Assembly: GCA_004026145.2 (NCBI GenBank)
Contig: CP034976.1
Coordinates: forward strand, 4,337,796-4,401,795
Length of the DNA: 64,000 nt
Reading direction: 5' to 3'
Source: Takifugu bimaculatus
Taxonomy: Eukaryota; Chordata; Actinopteri; Tetraodontiformes; Tetraodontidae
Numbering within the stretch: position 1 is the first letter of the stretch; each line of letters opens with the position of its first letter. The notes below the pieces were generated by a model that saw nothing but the letters and a program-made list of their open reading frames with translations, had not been told where the DNA came from and did not search any database. The translations under genes and the position numbers were made by a program. Below are positions 1 to 12,795 of the stretch, one piece after another.

Positions 1-293
1 GTTGAACAACACGAACCCCCCCCCCTTCCCTACAGGACACCCTGACAGCAATGGGCAGCTCCTTCAGTGAGCGGCTGCTCCACCCTCGCTGTGTGAAGGA
101 GATACACTGGGGTCGCAGATCTTTCCTGCCGGCTGCTGTCAGGCTGCACAATAAACATAATGCCCGATAGCACAGTCTGAATATTATATATTCTGAGATG
201 TATATTGTATTGATATGTATTTTTTCTTTTGCTGCTGCGCTGTAAATTTCCCCGTGTGGGACAAATAAAGGAAATCTGAATCTGAATCTGAAT
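1..293 (+). mobile_element. 3' end of a CR1/L2-like non-LTR retrotransposon
   Basis: Reading from base 33 to the stop at 168-170 gives 45 codons with an ending typical of fish LINE ORF2 proteins: a segment around RSFLPAAVRLHN just before the stop. After the stop comes a short 3' UTR with the usual 'TGTAAATTTCCCC...GGGACAAATAAAGG' wording. It closes with three to four tandem TCTGAA units (271-293), the short terminal repeat such LINEs use instead of poly(A). The element is cut by the window edge. The clade is inferred from the tail style and not proven. Confidence 0.7.
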
Positions 294-1794
294 AATAACC
301 TGAGCAGCCACGTGACCAAAGAGGCCTTCTGCCTCTGGAATGCCTCTTACCTCCTGTGAGTGCACAACTTGGAGGAGACAGAGGTCTGCCCCTGATTGCA
401 ACTTAATTTTATTTTACTGTTCATGTCCATATTCATTTCCAGTTGTAATTTCAGTTGAGAATCCTCCCCGGCTCACTTTTCTAAAAACCACCATTTATTC
501 TTAATCAAAGTCCCTTTATGGCAATTTAAGGTTCCCTGTATAGGTTCTGGGAAAGTGATAACTTTGTACTTGTGAGCTGGACAATTACTCTTAATGGTTG
601 TATTATAGTAAGAATAATAAAATTAATGGATGCCCGATAGAAGGAGCTTAAAATTGCACACAATATGTGCTACAAATGTGTTAAATCTAAAAACAGACCC
701 GACATCACCCTGACCTTTGTAAAGTTCAGCTATTATTGTCCATTATCACAGCTTTTGCTTACTTCCCGGTGTTTGACTTGTTTTGGAATTGTGGAGTGAA
801 ACTGAATATACTGCCACCTACTGGTGTGTTGGGCCAGCTCACGGGCACTGGGTTCTTGCAGTATGACATCACACATCAATGTGACGAAATCTGCCCGGAT
901 GGAAAGGGGATTGCCACCCATGGGTCACGTTATTCCCCCATTAAATCTGGATAATCCCAGATGCTTAGCTCACTGCCGTTGCCTCTCCTTTGGCCTCCCC
1001 GAAATCTTCCCCTGCAAATTAATCAGTTCATAATCTCCTGCTTCCCTCTGAGCACCGGATCACAAAAGCTAGGAGATGCGCATGCAGTGAGGGGAAGAAC
1101 CTGATTTCAGATCAGGTTTGTTTCATGACAATAAATATAAGCACAACTTCCAAATGCAATTTTATGCTGGAGGATGTATTACAGACCACAGGTAGCATTT
1201 GGGTATTTGTGTCTCTGGCGTTTTATGACATTTGGAGTACATCTACAGCCTCCTGAGAGCCTTCAAAAACATCAACAGCCGACAGAAACCAAAGCTGAGA
1301 TACGATTTGGGGACGCGATAAATCTAAAAATCCTCTGAGGGGGCAAATGTAAATCAGTAGTAACCTCTAAATAACCTGTAAAAAAGCAATCGGAGCCTCA
1401 CAATCTCAGCCACAGATGCTCAGCAGCAGCATATCAACCACGTCATGTTACGTGCCTGCATGTCACACCCTTTAACACACTCCCCACCTGACAGATAGAG
1501 CAATCTCTTCAATTATTCATCGAACTAAGATGGCAAGAAAGGGAGAAACGTATAAAGATGTTAACGGACAAGGAAGCTGGGCAATGGCGTCATCTTACAA
1601 TAACCAAATGGCCAGATTGGTAAATGTCAGAGTAGGGAGGGGGGGAGACAGAGAGGGAGAGAGAGATGTACTGGAGGGACGGAGGCGTAAACATCAAATG
1701 ACAACACTGGGGTTGGACAGTGGCAGCAGGCTGGCGGTGAGATCAACCAGAGGATTTGAAATATGGGCAGTTGTGAATGAGGCAACATGGCGCC

Positions 1795-1796
<2 letters not shown>

Positions 1797-1855
<59 letters not shown>
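1797..1855. repeat. (CA)n microsatellite
   Basis: An uninterrupted CA dinucleotide run of about 59 bases. It creates spurious reading frames of alternating T/H and C/V on the two strands. Confidence 0.97.
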
Positions 1856-1856
<1 letters not shown>

Positions 1857-4800
1857 AGATGGGCCTGTAGGGATTAAAGTAAGGCTATTCGTCTATCTTA
1901 AGCTTCATACAGATCAGGCAGATCTAACACCAGAACTCCATGGCAACTCAGGAGCAACCACTGGTGCCAGATGTTTTAGAGGCTTTATTTGCTTTTAAAG
2001 AAACAACGGCCGAATCAATGTGCCGCAGCCCTTCTTCAACACTGTCCTATACTGTAAGTATAGATATAATGAGTTATAAATCAATAAACACTGTGTTTTG
2101 TGTACTGAAGTCACGTAGCGGCTGTATCCACTGATGGCTCTCGCCGTTTCATCTCTGTCTCTGAAATTCTCCTGGTCAGATTAAAGCTACAGAATTTCAA
2201 CTCGGGTTGAAAGAATTCGCTCCATGTTGCTACTGCACCTCAGTTCCAGCATCACCAATTTATTCCTGGCGTCTGTATGTCCACCAAAAGAGCAACAGGT
2301 CAATTATATGAATCATTTGTAGGTTTTTTTAATTGTAAGTGTACTTTTCAGTGTCACTATTCATTGACTTGCCTGCCTAAAAGCTCTATTACATGCCAAA
2401 CGTGCACACCTCCAGGTGTAACTAACGCTGTTATTGTTGGGTAGGAATGTTGCACAATAATCAGGCGAAAAGTAGGAGAAAGAGAAAAAAAAAGCAGTTT
2501 ACCTGTTGAGAAGCAAGCACCGTGGCGATCACCGAAGGAACAATTAAAGGAAAACAGACAAAAGAAGAAAAGAACGTTAGCATTCAAAGGCCAGCGGCGC
2601 TCAAATGTGCAACTGCTAGTTTCTGTTCCTGCAGATCGAGAGTGTTACACCAGCGAGTGGCTACCTCGGTGATAAGGTGCCCTAGTCTGATCTGTCCTTT
2701 AATTTGTACACAGGCGCACATTAGGGGAGCAGCCGATTGGAGTTGATATACCATTGATTAGCATATCATTGATTTGCCTGCTCAAGATCTCGTTGTTTCA
2801 TCGGCGGCGGCCATGACATTTCTGACGGTGCGAAATCGCAATGACAGGGATCGTAATTACGGAATATCTTTATAAGCTCGTCAAATAAGAGATATGATGC
2901 ATCTGTGTTATCCCGCTTATCTGAGGAGGATTTTATCTCATTTTTCTGAATTCCAAGCGGGCCGGTTAATCTTAAATTACCCTAAAATTATTTATCTGCT
3001 TACAAATCCCTCCAGGCTTTTTCTCACCTCCTAACACACAAACGCAGCTTCCCATTCCTGTATTTAGGTAAATGCATTTCCCTTTTCAACTCAGTCACAT
3101 TAGAGCTTTTCGCTTTCATGGGAGACAAAACGTTAACAGACTTAACTCACTGGTTAACGAGCAGCGCACAGAGGCCGGATGCAGTGCACATTACCAAATC
3201 TGTGCTTGTGCAACTTCAGCAAATGCAACTAATTATGTGCATCCCACATGAGTATAAATGATAGGGATGCCTTTTCCCACTCCACGTTACTAAAACTATC
3301 AAAGTGAGTGACCAAGGTGAGTGCAGTGTGAGTCTTGCTGCAAACAGGCATAAATTGAGGGTAATGGTCCCTCTCTTTGAGTCTCAGCAGACTTGTGTTT
3401 GTGCTGGATTCCAAGCCCTGAGGATTGGTCTGATGAGGGATGACTGTGCATGAGCAACATGTTTCTTTCCACTCTGCTGCTTTCCAAACGTCAGAGTCCT
3501 GGTAACAGAGAGCTAAACTTTCACCCTTGCATTGCAAATGCTGTGTTTAGACCACAGGAGCACTTTTAAATGACAAACAGCCCGAAACTGTTTGTCCTTG
3601 ACTGTCTCATTCAGACTCTCAGGTTTTTACTGTCAAGTCTTTCTGACTGAGGCTGATTTGCCTGAAGGTAAACACAATAGGACGGAGACAGAAGCAGATG
3701 GGGACAAATTGCCAATGTTTCAGAGTGAAATAGGGAGACGATGGGCAAATGTGAATAAGCGGAGAAGAATGGGAACAACGGTGAGTTGTGGGAGCTAATG
3801 CTCTGACATCAGTGCCTAATCCTGCTGCGGTCTGCTTGCAGAGAAATAACACCTCACTGTCAATTTTGCATTCACAGCAAGGCGTGATGTGCATTACGAT
3901 GTCCGTCTTGACATATTTAAAAAGAAAAGCAGTATTTTTTAAGCAAAAGTAAAAATACTCATTCTCTCTGCATCTATTGAATCTAATCTGAAAGGTCAGT
4001 GAAGCTCAAACTGCACAAACACTTGTCCTAAAACAGCCACTCATACTCCCGATTCACCGAAAACAAGCGTCCCTTTCCCTTTTTTAGTCTGCTAACCTCA
4101 ACATGCAGGATTTTTACCACGGCAGCCATAAGTGACAGCATTTGTAATCCATGCGGATGCAGCAGCCTCTGTCACAGTGGTCCGGGAGAGCAGACAGACG
4201 TTTGCAAGAGCGGCTTGTGGTGAAAAAAAACGATTTGATGACTGTATTTTGTACTCCAGTGCTCTCCACCACATGGAGCGTTCAATGCCATGGCCATGGA
4301 GAGCATCGGTGAAATGTCTCTCAAAGACCTTCGCATTTTTGTTGGTAATTTGCAAATATGTCATGACTGTGCTCACTATTGCACCACCGTGTTACCCATT
4401 GTTGAATCATTGAATTGGAAATTCTTGTTCTACTCTTTAATGTGAGTTCAGGTATACCTGGTGGTAAGGAAAAGCACCAGTTAACCTGTATAAAAAGGCA
4501 AAACAAAAAGGAAAAAGAAAAGCAAATCACAGTGCAGTCGGTGAATCAGTCACAGCGTTACGAGTGAGTCTCTGATGTTGGCCGCATGATGAAAGATTTA
4601 GATGAAAAGCAGTCACGGAGTGCACAGATGATTGACACCAGAGGCTGGCCAGTGTGTGTGGTTTCTTACTGATGCATAAACTACATTCAGGAGAGCTGTC
4701 CAAATATGTCTCATACAATATGTAGGTTTTCTTCGCAGCAGGAGCGGGCAGGGCTGAGGCTGATAATAGGCCTGTCACCAAGCATCTCGGAGATTCAAGC

Positions 4801-6879
4801 CAAGACTTTGAAGATGGGACGGTTGCTGCAACCATCCAGATGATGGAGGGAATCTAGACATGGTATTGAGCTTCTTAATGGCCTCCATCAGCAACAAAAT
4901 GCGTGTTTGGAGGCCTACTGTTTCATAGGAAAGGAAAAGAAGTGGGCGGAATTTCAAGCAACAACGACACCCTGGTGTGTCTCATTGAGAGCTGGCAATG
5001 AGAGACAGTATCAGTGACGCAGTCATGCGCAACATGTGCTGGAAGAGAATGGAGTGGGCTGAAGCTCAATCTCTATTACTGTGCACGCGGTACCGTTTCA
5101 TCTGGTATAACTCTCCTGACACGACACAGCATTTACCAAGAAAGACAATAGAGAGCAAAAGGGATGCGAGAAAGAGACAGAGGTGAGATGTAGGCAGAAA
5201 ATATCCACGGTTGTCTAAACGCTTTCCTGATGGAGAATGAATAAAAGCATGCAGGACGCACCATTATGTTGAACTGGTTTATGAATACAGCATAGCATAG
5301 CAATAATTGCCACAAGATCACATCTGACACAAGTGACCCGCAGCGTGTGGAAAGTCGCGTTGCGTTGAGATGGACGCTAATAAAGAATGGAGGTTCATAG
5401 GGGGAATTAATGCGACATAAACCTCTTTTATTGGATAGTAAGCTTATGAGGAAATGGTGCCGTGCTGTTGAAGCTGCAGCTCCAGTTGAAGATGTTTAAT
5501 AAGTCTGTAAACAAACCTTATTCTCTCTCTCCGAGAGCTCACAGGGGGCATGCATTCCCTTCATTCACTTAGCAGTTTATAAAATATTGAATGCAGTTGC
5601 TAGATTAGCTTAGCTGCATGGAAAGAGAACAAAATTCACCAGCTAGCGTCTTTAAGCGTTCCCTTGTTTGCTTAATCTGTGCTCAAAATACCTGTCAGCA
5701 GATCAACATCAGCTGGTTAGCGACAGCTTTCCTGAGAAGTGTCTCTGGGACATTTGTACTAATAATGCCCTGTCAGTCAAAAATGAAAGGTAAAAAATAA
5801 GAAAAATGTAGAAGGCTGAAAGGAAGCATGTGGAAAAAGGTTCCTAACAGTAAATCGTTCTGCGAGGCAGGGCCCAGAGGAGATCGCTTCATGCTCTGTT
5901 TCCTCACTTTGGATGGGAGCATGTGCGACATGTTGTACATGCGTGTTCCAGCATCTTTCATGTGTATTTGTACTGTGACGTGCAGAGTGCTACAGTCCCA
6001 TTTATTCCTTTGAAAGAACTGCTAAGATGAAGGTATAATCTTTACCTAATCATTGTAGCTTTTTTAAAGTGTATAGACACTTAAAAAAACAAAAAAAACA
6101 AACTTCAATACAACGGGTAGCAGAAAACATAAGAAATATCACCCTTAATTCCAACAAACACACTTACAGACTAAGCCTATTAGCAATTTCAATAAGCTAA
6201 TCATGGCTGCCCAAATCCTGAGTTCCTAAGCACATTTATGGAAGGTGCTTTAATTGATCCAATAATGTCATTAAGAGTTTGTGTCAGATGCGACAACAAA
6301 AGCTGAAGCCATTTTAGCACGCAGCCTTACATTTGCCTTAGACAAATGCATCAAGGGGAATGTACAGTATGTAGGTGGAGAGACTTTAACCAGCACCTGA
6401 TTGCACAAAGCACTGAAAAGAGACCACACTGAAAATCCGTTATATTCCAAAGAGACGATGTGCGAAACGAGCGCGTCTTAATTATAAAATACATATTCCG
6501 CCAAGCTTAAACACATTAGAGTGCAATCATCGCAACTGTAGACACAACAGGGGACCATTACACTTTCGTCTTGTTTAATATCTTCCCTAAATAACCACTC
6601 AGACATGTTCAACCCTTGTGTGGTGTTCGGGTCTGTGGGACCTGTTTTCACTTTTTATTAAAAGATCTCATTTTGGTCATTTTGATGTGCACCTGAATGG
6701 GTTAAATTTCAAGTTCAAAGAAATAAAAGTCAGTAGTTTTGAAAAACCTTGCTTCACTTGTAAATTTGTTTCTACTTATATCTTGATTTTAATTGATTTT
6801 CTTCATTATGTTTTAAATAATAAGTTATAAATGTGACCTAACAAAGGTAAAGGGCAAATATTAACCATATATATTGTTT

Positions 6880-6930
6880 ATACTGCTGCTCATGACATAT
6901 ATATCATATATATACATATATATCATTTCA
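6880..6930. repeat. AT-rich (TA)n-like stretch
   Basis: Imperfect alternating TA units broken by C (ATATATCATATATATACATATATATCA). Low-complexity intronic DNA. Confidence 0.8.
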
Positions 6931-7659
6931 CATGATGTAGAGAGGCAAAAAAAGCTGCGCTGTGGGGATAATCTCGTTGATATTCCAGGGAGGCCTGCCC
7001 GACACCTTCATGGTTCATCACTTGGCCTCAGAGAAGGTAAAGTTTAATCATTCCGAAAGTGCTTTGGTGAGCAGAGAGGCCAGCTCACCTCCGTTTCAGC
7101 ACCCTCTTAAATCAGAGCCCCAAATACAGGCTGTCTGTGGAAGGCAAACTTCGCACAAATGATCGGAACAACACACTTGATCATCTTCTCTCCTGCTCCG
7201 TCTCCTCAATATCCCCAGTCGAATCCGACACCTCTAACCCTCCACCTCCGCCTCAGACACGGATGACAGGCCAGCCCTCCCGAGAGTGGGCCCCGAGGAG
7301 CAAATGGCAGCTGTGTGACAGCTGGAGTGGCAGAATGGAGAGTTATAGCTATTTGCTGCCTGAGGGGGGCTTAAAATACAGGAATACTTTAAACAGTTAG
7401 GGGAGGCTCTGATTATCGAACTGCTCGAAGTTTGTGGGTCTTTTGTCTTAAATCTTTCGCCGCTCAGAAGCAGATTATACACACATCAGGACGTTGCTGA
7501 CAAGGAAACACAAAACATCTGATGAGTCAGTTCCTTAACTCCAGGACAGTTTGAAAGAGGATTTAAAAGAACCAAGCAACCAGCTATTGTATCAAGAACC
7601 TTCCTCCAGAAAAATCCACTCGGATCATTATTATCTGACCAACTCATTGGTGGAACAGA

Positions 7660-8390
7660 CGGATGGATGATGGATGGATGGATGGATGGATGGATGGGTG
7701 GAGGATGGATGAGGATGGATGGATGATGGATGGGCTGAGATGGATGGATAGATGGAATGATGGATGGATGATGGAGGGATGGATGGATGGATGGATGATG
7801 GATGGATGGATGGATGGATGGATGGATGGATGGATGGATGGATGGATGGATGGATGGATGGATGGATGGATGGATGATGGATGGATGATGTGGTGGATGA
7901 GGGATGGATGTGGATGATGGATGGATGGATGTGAGATGGATGGATGGGATGGGTGGGATGATGGAGGGGATGATGGATGGATGATGGATGGATGATGGGT
8001 GGATGAGGATGGATGGATGGATGGCTGGCTTGGCTGATGTGGATGATGGAGATGATGGTGTGATGATGGTGGTGGCTGGGTGGATGATGGCTGGCTGCTG
8101 GCTGGCTGATGGTTGGATGCTGGTGGCTGATGGCTGGTGCTGGATGGCTGATGGATGGCTGCTGGATGATGATGCTGGCTGGATGGCTGGGTTGGCTGGC
8201 TGGTGGCTATGGATGGCTGATGGCTGGTGGCTCGGATGCTTGATGGCTGTTGATGGTGATGGCTGGCTGGCTGAGATCGGCTGATGGCTTGGCTGGCTGC
8301 TGGCTGCTGTGTTGGCGTGATGGCTGTGGATGATGTGATGGATGCTGGTGATGATGGTGGCTTTGCTGGATGATGGATGGATGGTGGAGA
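7660..8390 (+). repeat. GGAT minisatellite/microsatellite array with a degenerate GGCT/GATG tail
   Basis: From about 7660 to 8020 the sequence is nearly pure GGAT units with scattered GAT, GGT and GAG variants and almost no C on the plus strand. The longest perfect stretch is around 7797-7875. From about 8020 onward GGCT units mix with GATG, giving a gradual change of motif rather than a sharp end. The two long 'open frames' across it only reflect the repeat (MDGW-type peptides) and are not genes. Confidence 0.95.
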
Positions 8391-11300
8391 GCTATTGCTA
8401 TCAGCTCGTCTGAACTACTCTGCTACTTTCTTTGCATGCACAGATCTTTACTCTCTTTATTGCTCTACCAATGTCCAAGTTTCATGACATCTATTAAATA
8501 TCTTGTCTCTATGTTGGTCTATTAGATGGTCCAAACAAGCCCTTTAATGTTGAGCAAATAAGCTTCTTCTAAACACACAAAACACACACACCCACACACA
8601 CAAACAATCTGCCACCATACACACAAAATTACCCCCTGCTGTGACCTCTTTTATATTATTAATTCTGCTGGACGGGAGGCGAGACCGCTGGCCCACTTGA
8701 GCTAATGACTGCGCAGCTACGGGGAGCAAGCGGAGGTCTGGGCACGCTGCTGCCTCCAGGCCAGACTGATGACGGTCACACAGTCATCGGGACCCTTGAC
8801 CAGCCTCAGCCTGCTGGCCTCAGATATGATAACCAACAATGACCCTTGTGACTCACGCTGTCCCGAACACCGAGGAGAGCAAAACCTCCCCGATAAAGCA
8901 GCACTTCTGGCTGATACCTTTACAGTTCAGACTGTTAAGTTATTTTGTTTGGTGACCTCACTGCGTTATTTAGAAATAATTGTAGTTTGTTAGAACCTGT
9001 GCTGCTTTTCAAATCTATTTCTGTCACATGGTAAACCCTGAAAGGTCAAGAGGTCATGTGGTCTTCAGCCATTCCAAAGTCTAATCTTTTCTGATTTCCT
9101 GGGACAAATCAGAGGGGTCAGACATCCAGGGAGAATATATGAGAGTTGAAGAACAACAAGGCCTCAGGAGTCTGAGCAAACAAGCTGTCTGGCAACATTT
9201 AAAATGACTGTTGAATATTCTCAATATGTTTTCTTTAAAATATCTGAAACACCTGGTGCCAGTTGGAGTGGGCCTTCTTTGTGCACGTGTTTCAAGGGTG
9301 CAGCTGCACATCGCACATATGCAGAATATAACTGGAAAACAAATCGCAAAGGTCGTTGATACAAATCAGTATTCAAATCTTTATTACACACTTTCAGCCT
9401 CTAGCAGGAAACACCCTTCCTGAGGTGTTTTGCATCACTAACCCCCAGTGGGCTGGCTCACCGAGGTCAGAGGTCAGCTGAGGGGTCAGATAGATAAGGT
9501 GTGACGGGTCCTCTGCAGCTCCTCTGTTACTCTCTTGTAGAACAGTTGAAAGCAGAAATGTTTGGTGGCCCCCTCGGCTAAAGGAGATCCTCATTTGACA
9601 AAGTCCTTGGGGCAACGCTGCTGTACTGGATTGCTTTCAAGAATACAAATGGGCTGCTGTAAGCACTTAAAGCATTTCAGGAAGGGGAAAGGATGATTTG
9701 TACTGAAATGGCTGAACCGATGATAACCGATGAGTTGACATGGAAAAGGTTGGATTCATTTATTTGAAAGTACCAGAGGAATTACTCTAGAGTTCTGCTG
9801 AAGGTTGGCCTTTCGGAGCGCCTACAACCAAATCCCATCAGCTCCTTCCTAAGTTAGCGAAGTAAATCTACATCAGTTGGCCAAAAGTGTATATAAGCTC
9901 AAAAAATAATTCATGGATATGGAAATGAAGGTTAATAGGAACAGATGGAGCAACACAAGGTAAAGTCCTGTTAAATGTAGTTGTAAAGGAAGAAGATGTG
10001 ATTATTAAATACGCTCAGGGCAGCTTAGTTCACTTCACACTTCCCACTGGAGGTGCAAAAGAAAAACACCCCCTCGAGAATACAGACCCTGGGGGGAGTT
10101 CTGCATCAGTTGGTTTATATGCATAATGGTTAATGATCGCCATCTGTAACATTAAATAAAATTCCTCTCCACTTGCATGCACTCTATGCAAACTAAATCA
10201 TCTCAATATCAGATAATTCAATGAGAAAAATAGTATGAGTGAGGACAAGAGACAAGAAAACATGCATTTTTACAAAAATTAGGCTGTACAATTTTGGATT
10301 TGTCAATCAGTAGAGGGCCATGGAGATGTTTTGGCTAAACTTCTGGGGATATTTACTGTCATGCAGTTACAGTATTTATCACATTCCTCCCTATTGTTCC
10401 TCTTGTGTTGCCCTTAATGACCTCTGACCAGACTCCTTGTCCTAGGGCTAACAGGTTAGCAAAGCTAAGGCAGACTAATAGCTGTTTTGTTGCCCATGTT
10501 AAATGATCTGTCTCTAAGAGGTGACAGCAAGCTAGTCTTATGCCTTAAGGATACAGACAGCTAAGGTCAGGCAGACAGGAATTATAATGATCACCTCAGG
10601 TAAGGTTGCTTTACTCATAGCAAGCAAATCTGTGGCTATCCTGCATTTGAGTTCAAACTCCCAGCTCATTTATTCAAATGAATGAAAAAGTCCAGAGGGG
10701 GCTAAACTGGGATCTGTTTTAGGTTTAGGTTGTTTACACACTGTTTGGTACATAATTCACCTCCTAGACTGGCCTGATCCTGGAGGATGCTGTTTGCACT
10801 CTCTGTTTTTCTTTGCTCAGTGAACCTCTCTTGTTGACGCTGTCGTCTTTTTTTGGGGGGGTTATATCTCTTTCTGAGCAGCCTCGTACTTCTGTGTGTT
10901 CAAAATAGCCCCGGGACTATGCCGCAATAGACTGAGCTGAGATTTAGACGTGTGTCACCTGTGACTGATGACAAAATGCTTCTGCCCAGTCAAGTTCAAA
11001 TCAATGTATTGTAAGGAGTAATCACAGAGACCAGCAGAGGGCACCTTGAAACAGAACAAAGGGAGATCAAATAAAGGTAAACGTTGATTTCAAGAATTCC
11101 ATATTGATTTATATATGCTAATTTATTAACATTAAGTACTTTTCTGTTGAATATTATGAAAGGAGAAACTATATTTAAACAATATATTAAGAGAGAACCT
11201 GTCCAGGGTCATGTCTAATTAAGCACAGACTGGAAGGGGTAAAGTTCAGAAATGTGAACAGTGAAATTGTGCAACTAATTTGTCATTTAATAACATGTAA

Positions 11301-12537
11301 TGTATGCGATGTGTAATGTGAAACCTTTCAGCCAGTACTAAAATATGAAGACCTTATGGATGAACAGAGCTGATGATTTAGTCTTCAAACTGCACTAAAT
11401 CCGTTTCTGACATTCACGCTCGCCTGATTTTTGTCTCTGTCATACACATTTAGCTTCACACGCTGGTGAAAGGAGCCAACATGAGCTTTAAAGCAACGGA
11501 AATGGGGGACAAACAGCATCAGCAGATAACTAAAATGTCAAGAGTTTTTGCTTGGATGAGCCATGATGTTAAACTCTGGTCATCTTTTAGACTTCTGTTG
11601 TTCTGTTTTGTGTGTTTTCTCCTCGCTGCGCGTTGACAACTGTTTGACAACCCCTATGCATCATCGCTCTAGCAAAGGCAAAAAAAAAAGAAAGAAGAAG
11701 AGAAACCAAACAAGTTTGACCTTAAGGAAAATGGGAAAAACAATTGGACGAGAAAGATATTGTGAAGCACCTCTTGACGAGGCGGCCAACAACAGCTCCT
11801 GACAGGAAAACCATCATGGAAAAACTAGCAGTGCTGGTCGCTAACAGCTTTGCGCTTGGCCTACACCTGGGCCAAATTATGCAGCGTGACCTGCCGGCCA
11901 CGTCTCTGTGCACGGCTAATTATCAGAATGTCCTCCACACAACACGGTCTAATGTACTTTGGAGCAAACTGCGACGCCTTCACATGGACACAAATGTATG
12001 TTCCCCTCAGCAACCAGAATTTCTGTCTCATATAATGTTGCTGGCATGGCAACCCTGTGGTCTAAAGGGCAAATAGTTGCACAACTAATGACCGTGTTTA
12101 GAGAATTAAACTCAGTAAGACATTGGCAACCCTGGAAATTCACTCCAGACTGCATCTAATCCGAAAGCCATTCTTAAAGCGTGCCTCATTCAAAAAAACA
12201 GAGGCTACGCGAACAAACCTGCGGGGGAAGAGCAACCCGACATCAGAGGTAAAACAAGCCCACAACAGCTACCTCACTGGTGCTGTTATTTCACAGGAGC
12301 CTGGGGCTCCCATTGGGAATAGGGCTCGGAGAAGAGGGAAGACCTCTCCCTATGAGCTGGCGGCATCAGATCACAGTTACTTTCACCAAACCCTCCAGCC
12401 TCCCTGAGTAAATCTGATATAACACCAAAGGAACGATACTTGTGTATGTTTACATGTGTGGAAATTGATATCAGTTTATTTGCATCAGTGTCCAAACTAC
12501 TGTGAAACAAACTTTGCTTCGGCCACCTCGAAAAGCA

Positions 12538-12795
12538 GCCTCGGGCAGTCGGAACCCCGTCTGTTGGGAACCGAGCTGAGAAGCGGAGGGTTCTTGGTTC
12601 AAGCCCCCAGGGCAGAAAAAACATGGAAGGTGATGGGGGAAGGGGCCAGAGCACTGTCGAGCTACCCTTGAGCAAGGTAGCGAGCCCACAAATGCTCGCA
12701 TAGGGCCCTGCGATGATCTGGTGGCTCATCTACCCACTGTGTACCGTCCCCGTGACCCCGAAAGGGATGAAGCGGTTAAGAAGACGAGGCTTCGA
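12538..12795 (+). mobile_element. tRNA-derived SINE, copy A
   Basis: The copy contains a good RNA polymerase III B box (GGTTCAAGCCC, 12596-12606). About 50 bases further on it has the family signature AGAGCACTGTCGAGC...CCTTGAGCAAGGTA, then a tail ending GATGAAGCGGTTAAGAAGACG. The same signature occurs in two other copies in this window (16075-16215 and 24345-24570, both reversed), which shows a dispersed repeat family. The upstream A box is degenerate. I cannot name the family from memory with certainty. Confidence 0.6.

Noticed and set aside
7663..8284. Two open frames encoding MDGW-type repeats
   Set aside because: Pure translation of the GGAT satellite.
12590..12610. Possible tRNA gene (good B box)
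   Set aside because: No cloverleaf can be drawn around it. It shares its downstream block with two other dispersed copies, so it is a SINE.
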